DNA of 64,000 bases from Sulfitobacter sp. SK011 (GTDB lineage: Bacteria; Pseudomonadota; Alphaproteobacteria; Rhodobacterales; Rhodobacteraceae). Location of the stretch: positions 2,211,574 to 2,275,573 of the forward strand of contig NZ_CP025803.1 of assembly GCF_003352065.1 (NCBI RefSeq). The letters are read 5' to 3'. Shown here in pieces: positions 58,170-64,000 of the stretch (the stretch's first letter is position 1; each line of letters starts with the position of its first letter). The notes under the pieces are model-generated. The model was not told where the DNA came from. It saw only the letters and a list, made by a program, of their open reading frames with translations, and made no database searches. A program made the position numbers and the translations under genes.

Positions 58170-59180
58170 ATGCCCTCTTTTTATGCCAATCCCGTATTTT
58201 CGACATCGGTACAGATGGATGTTGTGTTCGTTGTCTATCCAAACATCGTTCTTCTCGATCTTGCTGGCCCCCTGCAGGTTTTTACCCATGCACGAAAAGA
58301 CCCCACATCTAGTTCCGCTTACCATACACATGTGGTGTCCCGCTCTGGCGGGCGCATAACCACCAATACGGTCCTGGAAATTGACAGTGACCCGATTGAC
58401 GTGTGGCTGCGCGCGCCCAAGGACACCTCAATTCATACGTTGGTGGTTGTCGGCGGGGATGGTGCAATCTCAGCGGCGCGGGATGCTGTTTTTCTGAGGC
58501 AGATTCGGCAATTGGCAGACCGATCCATGCGGGTGTGCTCTGTGTGTTCCGGCGCACTTGTGATTGCAGCGGCAGGTTTGCTGGACGGCCGCCGCGCCGT
58601 AACCCATTGGGAAGATTGCGATCGACTGGCCAGGGACAACCCGGCAGTTCACGTCGAAATGGACCCCATCTATATCAAGGACGGGAATGTCTGGACATCT
58701 GCGGGTATCACCGCGGGCATCGATATGGCACTGGGGATTATTGAAGAAGACCTGGGCAAGCCAGCAGCGATTGAAATGGCCCGTTCGCTGATTACCCCGA
58801 TGGTGCGTTCTGGGGGACAGTCCCAGTTCAGCCCAGAGCTTGACCGGCAATCCCTTGATGCTGAGGGGCGATTTCAGCAGTTGCACGATTGGGTTATCAA
58901 CAACCTTTCGCAACAGATTTCGGTGGATGATATGGCTGAGAAGTGCGGCATGAGTGCGCGCAATTTCTCGCGATTGTACACGGCGACGATGGGCACATCC
59001 CCTGCAAAGTCCATTGAGGCAATCCGGGTAGATGCGGCGCGTGACATGTTGGTAACCACAAAATTGGGCATCAAGAGCATCGCATCGAAGTGCGGCTTTG
59101 ACGACGATGAGCGTATGCGGCGCGCATTTCTAAGGCAGATCAGGACTTCGCCGTCGCACTATAGAAATCAGTTCCAATAG
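58170..59180 (+). CDS. GlxA-family AraC-type transcriptional regulator
   Basis: 336 residues: an N-terminal DJ-1/PfpI-like sensor domain (about 16-200, with VVYPNIVLLDLAGPLQVF, the nucleophile-site analogue RVCSVCSGALV and SAGITAGIDMAL) and a C-terminal AraC helix-turn-helix pair (about 235-335, with ISVDDMAEKCGMSARNFSR and GIKSIASKCGFDDDERMRRAF). It resembles regulators such as CdhR/GlxA. It probably controls the divergent DUF1272-PfpI genes. An ATG at 58215 is an alternative start that removes 15 residues. Confidence 0.87.
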   Translation: MPSFYANPVFSTSVQMDVVFVVYPNIVLLDLAGPLQVFTHARKDPTSSSAYHTHVVSRSGGRITTNTVLEIDSDPIDVWLRAPKDTSIHTLVVVGGDGAISAARDAVFLRQIRQLADRSMRVCSVCSGALVIAAAGLLDGRRAVTHWEDCDRLARDNPAVHVEMDPIYIKDGNVWTSAGITAGIDMALGIIEEDLGKPAAIEMARSLITPMVRSGGQSQFSPELDRQSLDAEGRFQQLHDWVINNLSQQISVDDMAEKCGMSARNFSRLYTATMGTSPAKSIEAIRVDAARDMLVTTKLGIKSIASKCGFDDDERMRRAFLRQIRTSPSHYRNQFQ

Positions 59181-59346
59181 AAGATCAGGTGAACCTGTCC
59201 GACTTTGCCGGGGGGATCAGACATGTGTTCACCGCCGGGCGCAGCCCAAAGTGGATCCGAAGGGCAGAAATGGGTCTGGGATGAAAGCCCACATTCTCCG
59301 CATTGCCGCCACGGGAAAACCTGATTGCAATTCCCGGACACAAAAA

Positions 59347-59370
59347 AAGCGCCCGAAGGCGCTTATTTTT
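59347..59370. terminator. bidirectional terminator between convergent genes
   Basis: A 7-bp stem AAGCGCC/GGCGCTT (59347-59353 and 59358-59364) with a stable CGAA tetraloop. Six or more A precede it and ATTTTT follows. It can end both the regulator (plus) and DUF882 (minus) transcripts. Confidence 0.85.
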
Positions 59371-59392
59371 AAACTCGACGTAAAGATAGGTT

Positions 59393-59962
59393 TTAGCCGC
59401 CCCAGGACCGCACAACACCACAATCCATGTGGACAAAATTCGAACCGGAGTATCGGCCAACACCGCCACCGTGGCAGGCAACTGCGGCCTTTGCCATCTG
59501 GTTGACGGACCGCGAAGAAAGGCGCAAATCAGCGGCCTGACCACGCATGTGCAGCGAATTTTTGGCAACGCCACGAGAGCGTGAGCGCAACATCGCGTTC
59601 GTTTGCGGGCTGCGATAGCCGGACAGCAACATGTAAGGTTCGTTCACACCCAGCAGATTATGAGACGCCGCCATAATGTCGACGGTGCGCAAATCAATGG
59701 ATTTCACCCCATCGGTGCGCCAGTCGCGCATGAAATAGTTCACTTCTTTGACAGCGTCCTTGATGTACTGGCCTTCGATCCAATAAATCATGTCGATGCG
59801 TTCACCGGTGCGGCCAGAATACATGCGGATACGACGAATATCACCAGCGCCCCGCAGAAAACCTGCTGCGTTTGCGAATGTGGGTGCTGCTGTTACTGTG
59901 GTTGCCGCGAAAGCGCCGAGAAGCGCGCGCCGAGTCATGCCCGAAGAGCTGTTGCTAGTCAT
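59393..59962 (-). CDS. DUF882/M15 murein peptidase-like protein, Tat signal
   Basis: 189 residues. A twin-arginine signal (MTRRALLGAFAATT) leads to cleavage near ANAA. The mature part is a YcbK-like DUF882 domain with YMLLSGYRSPQTNAMLR, NSLHMRGQAADLR (HxxxGxAxD zinc ligands) and NFVHMDCG (final His). It probably trims cell-wall peptides in the periplasm. The longer upstream reading frame lacks any signal and was cut to ATG 59962. It is divergent from the L,D-transpeptidase, the pair resembling E. coli ycbK-ycbB. Confidence 0.88.
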   Translation of the reverse strand: MTSNSSSGMTRRALLGAFAATTVTAAPTFANAAGFLRGAGDIRRIRMYSGRTGERIDMIYWIEGQYIKDAVKEVNYFMRDWRTDGVKSIDLRTVDIMAASHNLLGVNEPYMLLSGYRSPQTNAMLRSRSRGVAKNSLHMRGQAADLRLSSRSVNQMAKAAVACHGGGVGRYSGSNFVHMDCGVVRSWGG

Positions 59963-60282
59963 GTGTTTCTGTCCCGTCGTCTGCCTATACGTACCCTTGA
60001 TGTTACATGGGCACTTCATCTCATCCCCAGATGCAACATGCTTATGACATATGGTGATTCTTGAACCAAGCGCTGAATCGGAATGGTTCCATCGCAAAGC
60101 AGATTTCGGCGAATTTTTGCGCAATATTTGATCAAAGGCCCGGAAATGAACGGCTGACGGGTGCTTTTTTCGCATCACGTCGGCCCTTGTTTGGCTGGTA
60201 ACGTGAAATGTGAATGGACTTGCCGAACGACATTCCCGAAAAATCAGGAACAAATGGTGTTCATATATTTTTGGGGGAATAC
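59963..60282. other. intergenic region between divergent murein genes
   Basis: 320 bases without a gene. It should hold both promoters; several AT-rich -10-like stretches occur (for example near 60110-60135) but none is clear enough to name. An ATG-started extension of the transpeptidase frame from 60214 was set aside. Confidence 0.6.
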
Positions 60283-61896
60283 GTGAAAAGCGATTCCAGA
60301 GTAGTTCGTAGCAGTGCATTTCTAACAGTTTTGGTTTTGTCCGCAGTGGTATTTTTCGCGCCCGGACCCGTCACTGCGCAAGTCACCGCGTTTAAGCAAG
60401 CGGTGTCAGAGGCCGCGTCGCGGGACAAAGACATCGCTGCATTTTATCAGTCCAATGGATACAAACCCGTCTGGACCGGGGCCGGTGAAGCGGATCGGGC
60501 CCGCCGTGCGGAGTTGATCCGTGCCATCGAAAGTGCCGCATCACATGGATTGCCCGTGGCCCGCTATGATCCCGCCGGGTTGCTCGCGACCCTTCGGGCG
60601 GTGCGGTCCCCCCGTGACCGTGGTCTGGCAGAGGTCGAGATGAGCCGGGTTTTTCTGCAATATGCCCGCGATATTCAGACTGGTATTCTGATCCCGAAAC
60701 GGATCGACCCCCGGATTGTACGGGATATTCCATACCGTGACCGCACCGCCTATCTGACTGGGCTGGTCAATGCCAAACCTGCATCCTTCTTTCGGTCACT
60801 GCCGCCCCATAGTCTGGAATACAATGCCCTTCTGAAAGAGAAAATGGCGATGGAACGGTTGCTGTCCCAAGGTGGCTGGGGGCCAGTTGTGCCGGCCAAA
60901 TCCCTTGAACCTGGCGATCAGGGCAATGCAGTTGTCGCCTTGCGCAACCGGTTGATTGCAATGGATTATATGAGCCGGTCCAACAGCATGACCTATGATC
61001 CGGCGCTGACGGACGCTGTGCAGCAATTCCAGATTGCCCATGGCCTGAATGCCGACGGCAAAGCCGGTGCAGAGACGATGAAGCAGATCAACATAGGCGT
61101 TGAACAGCGTCTGCAATCGGTGATGGTTGCGCTGGAACGTGAGCGCTGGTTCAACACTGAACGGGGCAAGCGGCATATTTTGGTGAACATTCCTGATTTC
61201 ACCGCCAAGGTTGTTGACGATGGGGTTGTGACCTTTCGCACCCGGTCGGTTGTTGGGGCAAATACCAGCGACAGACCGACACCAGAGTTTTCCGATGTGA
61301 TGGAATTTATGGTGGTGAACCCAAGCTGGTATGTGCCGCGTTCCATCGTGACCAAGGAATATCTGCCAGCACTCAAACGCAATCCGAATGCGGCACGCCA
61401 TATTGAAATTACCGACAGCCGGGGCCGCAAAGTGAACCGTGGTGCGGTGAATTTCAGCCAATACAGCGCGCGCAATTTTCCATTCTCAATGCGTCAGCCC
61501 CCCAGCCGCGGCAATGCCCTTGGGTTGGTGAAATTCATGTTCCCGAACAAGCATAATATCTATCTGCATGACACCCCGTCCAAAAGCCTGTTTGCCCGCG
61601 ACGTTCGCGCGTTCAGCCACGGTTGTATCCGTCTCGCGGACCCGTTTGATTTCGCCTATGCGCTGCTTGCCGCGCAGACATCCGATCCTGAGGGCGAGTT
61701 CAAGTCGGTGCTGGGCACAGGCCGTGAGCAGCGTATCAATTTGGTAGACCCGGTGCCGGTGCACATTATTTACCGCACGGCCGTCACAAATGCGCGGGGC
61801 CACACCGAATACCGTGCCGATGTTTACGGACGCGATGCGCGGATTTGGGATGCCTTGTCAAAGGCAGGGGTGGCAATGGGCGGCGTTCAGGGGTAA
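60283..61896 (+). CDS. L,D-transpeptidase, YcbB type
   Basis: About 537 residues. Signal peptide: FLTVLVLSAVVFFAPGPV, then TAQ. A helical scaffold with a peptidoglycan-binding domain follows (about 210-275, with LEPGDQGNAVVALRNRL and LNADGKAGAETMKQIN), then a YkuD catalytic domain with IYLHDTP and SHGCIRLADP (the nucleophile Cys). It forms 3-3 cross-links in peptidoglycan. GTG 60283 with GGGGGA 4 bases upstream gives the best signal peptide; ATG 60214 is an alternative. The tail after the catalytic site is longer than usual. Confidence 0.9.
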   Translation: MKSDSRVVRSSAFLTVLVLSAVVFFAPGPVTAQVTAFKQAVSEAASRDKDIAAFYQSNGYKPVWTGAGEADRARRAELIRAIESAASHGLPVARYDPAGLLATLRAVRSPRDRGLAEVEMSRVFLQYARDIQTGILIPKRIDPRIVRDIPYRDRTAYLTGLVNAKPASFFRSLPPHSLEYNALLKEKMAMERLLSQGGWGPVVPAKSLEPGDQGNAVVALRNRLIAMDYMSRSNSMTYDPALTDAVQQFQIAHGLNADGKAGAETMKQINIGVEQRLQSVMVALERERWFNTERGKRHILVNIPDFTAKVVDDGVVTFRTRSVVGANTSDRPTPEFSDVMEFMVVNPSWYVPRSIVTKEYLPALKRNPNAARHIEITDSRGRKVNRGAVNFSQYSARNFPFSMRQPPSRGNALGLVKFMFPNKHNIYLHDTPSKSLFARDVRAFSHGCIRLADPFDFAYALLAAQTSDPEGEFKSVLGTGREQRINLVDPVPVHIIYRTAVTNARGHTEYRADVYGRDARIWDALSKAGVAMGGVQG

Positions 61897-61926
61897 TTCT
61901 GCCCCCGTAACGCCGGGGATGCCAGA

Positions 61927-63018
61927 ATGACCTATACTGTCAGTGAAATTGCCAAAGCGCTTGGTGCAGAGGCGTTTGGGGACACGGGCCTTGTGATCGC
62001 GCGGGCGGCTGAACCACAGGACGCCGGGCCAGGTGACCTTGCTCTTGCGATGGACCCAAAGTACGCGGATGGCCTTTCTCAGGGGCGCGCGCAGATCGCG
62101 ATGCTGTGGCCCGATGCAGATTGGCAGGCGCTTGGCCTCAAGGCTGCGATATTCCCGTCCCGTCCGCGCTATGCCATGGCTGGGCTCACGCGGATATTGG
62201 ACAAGGGGCAGGGGTTTGCCCCCGGCATTCACCCCACAGCTGTCATTGATGATGCCGCTCATTTAGGTGCAAACGTCAGCGTTGGCCCCTTGGCCATCAT
62301 CTCGGCCGGGGCGCGTATCGGGGCGGGCAGCGTCATTGGCCCGCATTGTTTTGTCGGGGTCGACACAACCATTGGCGAAAACGGATTTTTGCGTGAGCAG
62401 GTCAGCATCGGTGCCCGCGTCACCATCGGTGCCAACTTTATCGCCCAGCCCGGCGCACGGATTGGCGGTGATGGTTTTTCCTTTGTCACAGCAGAGCAAA
62501 GTGCCGTTGAAAATGTCCGCACCACTTTGGGGGATCAGGGCGATGCAAAGGCGCAGCCTTGGACCCGCATTCATTCAGTTGGTGCCGTCACAATCGGCGA
62601 CGATGTCGAGATTGGCATGGGCTGCACCATCGACAATGGTACCATTCGCGACACCCGTATCGGCGACGGCACCAAGTTAGACAATCAGGTACAGTTGGGT
62701 CACAATGTCATCATCGGGCGTAATTGCCTTTTGTGCGGGCAGGCCGGGGTCGCCGGATCTGCGGTGGTGGGCGACAATGTTGTATTGGGCGGCCAATCCG
62801 GCGTCAGCGACAACATCAGCATCGGTAACGGCGTCATCGCGGGTGGCGGCACCAAGTTGATGTCAAACGTACCCGCGGGCCGCACCATGCTGGGCTATCC
62901 TGCGACGCAAATGGACAGACAGGTTGAAAGCTACAAGGCGATGCGCCGTCTGCCGCGCCTGCTGCGCGATGTCGCAGACCTGAAAAAGGCGGTTTCAAAA
63001 TCCATCAAGGGTGACTAG
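61927..63018 (+). CDS. lpxD: UDP-3-O-(3-hydroxyacyl)glucosamine N-acyltransferase
   Basis: 363 residues. The N-terminal uridine-binding domain (about 1-100) is followed by a left-handed beta-helix of hexapeptide repeats (about 105-320), including GPHCFVGVDTTIGENG, QLGHNVIIGRNCLLCGQAG with the catalytic His and GGGTKLMSNVPAG, and a C-terminal helix. It N-acylates UDP-3-O-acylglucosamine in lipid A synthesis. It is followed 53 bases later by an acyl carrier protein and KAS gene, not by the usual fabZ-lpxA. Confidence 0.95.
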   Translation: MTYTVSEIAKALGAEAFGDTGLVIARAAEPQDAGPGDLALAMDPKYADGLSQGRAQIAMLWPDADWQALGLKAAIFPSRPRYAMAGLTRILDKGQGFAPGIHPTAVIDDAAHLGANVSVGPLAIISAGARIGAGSVIGPHCFVGVDTTIGENGFLREQVSIGARVTIGANFIAQPGARIGGDGFSFVTAEQSAVENVRTTLGDQGDAKAQPWTRIHSVGAVTIGDDVEIGMGCTIDNGTIRDTRIGDGTKLDNQVQLGHNVIIGRNCLLCGQAGVAGSAVVGDNVVLGGQSGVSDNISIGNGVIAGGGTKLMSNVPAGRTMLGYPATQMDRQVESYKAMRRLPRLLRDVADLKKAVSKSIKGD

Positions 63019-63071
63019 ATCACAGGTATGGCAGCCACCAGAACAATGGACAGATCAAGGTTGGACCCGGC

Positions 63072-63329
63072 ATGAACATCAAAGATCAGGTGATCGCGAT
63101 CATCGCGGAGCAGGCCGTTCTGGAACCCCAAGACGTTACGCTTGACGCCACATTGGAAAGCCTTGGCATCGACAGTCTGGGACTGGTTGAAAGCATATTC
63201 GCCATTGAAGAGGCTTTTGACATCTCAGTGCCGTTCAACGCCAACAATCCGTCTGACTCCGATTTTGACATTTCAACCGTGTCCAGCATCATTGCGGGCA
63301 TCGAACGGTTGAAGGCCGAGCAAGGCTGA
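63072..63329 (+). CDS. acyl carrier protein, specialised
   Basis: 85 residues. The phosphopantetheine site is GIDSLGLVE (Ser35), followed by the recognition helix SIFAIEEAFDISVPF. It differs from the housekeeping ACP, which has a DSLDTVELV-type site and a more acidic helix. Its place between lpxD and a ketoacyl synthase suggests a carrier for a special fatty acid, perhaps for lipid A, in the way AcpXL serves rhizobia. That is inference. Confidence 0.92.
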   Translation: MNIKDQVIAIIAEQAVLEPQDVTLDATLESLGIDSLGLVESIFAIEEAFDISVPFNANNPSDSDFDISTVSSIIAGIERLKAEQG

Positions 63330-63333
63330 CGCC

Positions 63334-64000
63334 ATGAAGCGCGTGGTGATCACCGGGGCAGGGACGATCAACGCGCTTGGTCATTCGGTCCCGGCCACGC
63401 TTGCGGCAATGAAAGAAGGCGTGTGTGGCATTGGACTTCTGGACTTTCGCGATGTGGATCGCTTGTCGATCCAGATCGGCGGACAGGTGCATGGGTTCGA
63501 GGCCGAGGGGCGCTATGACCGCCAGCAAATCTCGCTTTATGATCGGTTTACGCAGTTTACACTGGCCGCCGCAAAGGAAGCGATTGAACAATCCGGCCTG
63601 ATATTTCACGGCGAGCTGGCCGCAACATCAGGCGTGGTGCTGGGCACGGCCGGGGGGGGTGTCTCGACCTGGGATGACAATTACCGCGCCGTGTATGAAG
63701 AGGGCAAAAACCGGGTCCATCCCTTTGTGGTGCCGAAACTCATGAACAACGCCGCGGCCAGCCACGTCAGCATGGAGTGGAACCTCAAAGGCCCGTCCTT
63801 CACCGTCTCAACCGCCTGTGCATCGTCAAATCACGCGATGGCACAGGCGTTTTCGATGGTGCGCTCTGGCATGGCACCGGCGATGGTCACGGGCGGATCT
63901 GAATCGATGTTGTGTTTCGGCGGCGTCAAGGCGTGGGAAGGCCTGCGGGTCATGTCACGCGACGCCTGCCGCCCGTTTTCTGCCAACCGCAACGGCATGG
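63334..64000 (+). CDS. beta-ketoacyl-ACP synthase family protein, N-terminal part
   Basis: 222 codons are visible before the window ends. It begins MKRVVITGAGTINALGHS, the KAS I/II N-terminus, and contains the active cysteine in STACASSNHAM (about residue 159) and VTGGSESMLCFGG. The His residues of the catalytic triad lie beyond the edge. It condenses malonyl-ACP with an acyl chain. The start is 4 bases after the ACP stop, so the two are an operon. It could belong to a dedicated fatty-acid or polyketide-like pathway. Confidence 0.9.
   Translation, partial: MKRVVITGAGTINALGHSVPATLAAMKEGVCGIGLLDFRDVDRLSIQIGGQVHGFEAEGRYDRQQISLYDRFTQFTLAAAKEAIEQSGLIFHGELAATSGVVLGTAGGGVSTWDDNYRAVYEEGKNRVHPFVVPKLMNNAAASHVSMEWNLKGPSFTVSTACASSNHAMAQAFSMVRSGMAPAMVTGGSESMLCFGGVKAWEGLRVMSRDACRPFSANRNGM

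Noticed and set aside
59963-60319. 119-residue extension of the DUF882 protein
   Set aside because: It would place the Tat signal in the middle of the protein; the ATG at 59962 begins just before the signal.

Overview
The window is an ordinary stretch of chromosome from a marine Roseobacter-type alphaproteobacterium (Rhodobacteraceae). This rests on gene content and order (bdhA-patatin, COX15-type ctaA, hybrid kinase CckA, an iscR-suf operon, lpxD-acp-KAS), on GTG/TTG starts, and on two alphaproteobacterial regulatory signatures: a GTTC-N7-GTTC LexA box at recA and an Irr-type TTAGAA-N3-TTCTAA box at iscR-suf. Genes are dense, with many ATGA, TAATG and TGATG start/stop overlaps. No rRNA, CRISPR array, prophage or integrase was seen.

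Layout. 1-22.4 kb is core metabolism: 3-hydroxybutyrate dehydrogenase (partial) and a patatin, pseudouridine catabolism (psuK-psuG), a DUF4198/HupE pair, tRNA methyltransferase TrmJ, heme A synthase, an M32 carboxypeptidase, GyrA, a Usg-like protein, a radical SAM protein, the glucose 6-phosphate operon zwf-pgl-pgi, a Na+/H+ antiporter, an acetyltransferase, a thioesterase and an acyl-CoA ligase. 22.7-27.5 kb is an accessory segment: an IS3-family element, a lamin-tail gene cut off by it, decayed DNA, a cyclase-TPR protein and a secreted ClpP-like protein. It ends exactly at the 3' end of a tRNA-Gly(CCC) gene, the geometry of a tRNA-targeted island whose integrase has been lost. 27.5-47 kb returns to core genes: a frameshifted methyltransferase with a RACo-like corrinoid activator, guaB, rsmB, cckA, a sulfotransferase, recA under an SOS box, alaS, typA, mscS, an SMR transporter with an Lrp regulator, a glutamine amidotransferase and icd.

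47-57 kb holds the iron-sulfur assembly operon: iscR, an IscS-like desulfurase, sufB, an FkbM methyltransferase, sufC, sufD, two YIP1-like membrane proteins and sufS. Nearly every junction overlaps or is very short, so it probably forms one transcript. Its promoter carries both an IscR-like and an Irr-like site. A divergent three-gene operon (alpha/beta hydrolase, small unknown protein, HD phosphohydrolase) lies upstream. 57-64 kb has tRNA-Arg(CCG), a DJ-1/PfpI and DUF1272 pair facing a GlxA-type regulator, two divergent murein enzymes (DUF882 and L,D-transpeptidase), and lpxD followed by a special acyl carrier protein and a ketoacyl synthase that runs off the window.

No clearly novel defence or biosynthetic system was found. 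The best leads are the island with its cyclase/ClpP-like pair, the non-canonical genes inside the suf operon, the lpxD-acp-KAS start of a possible special acyl chain pathway, and several small lesions and operator candidates listed as findings.
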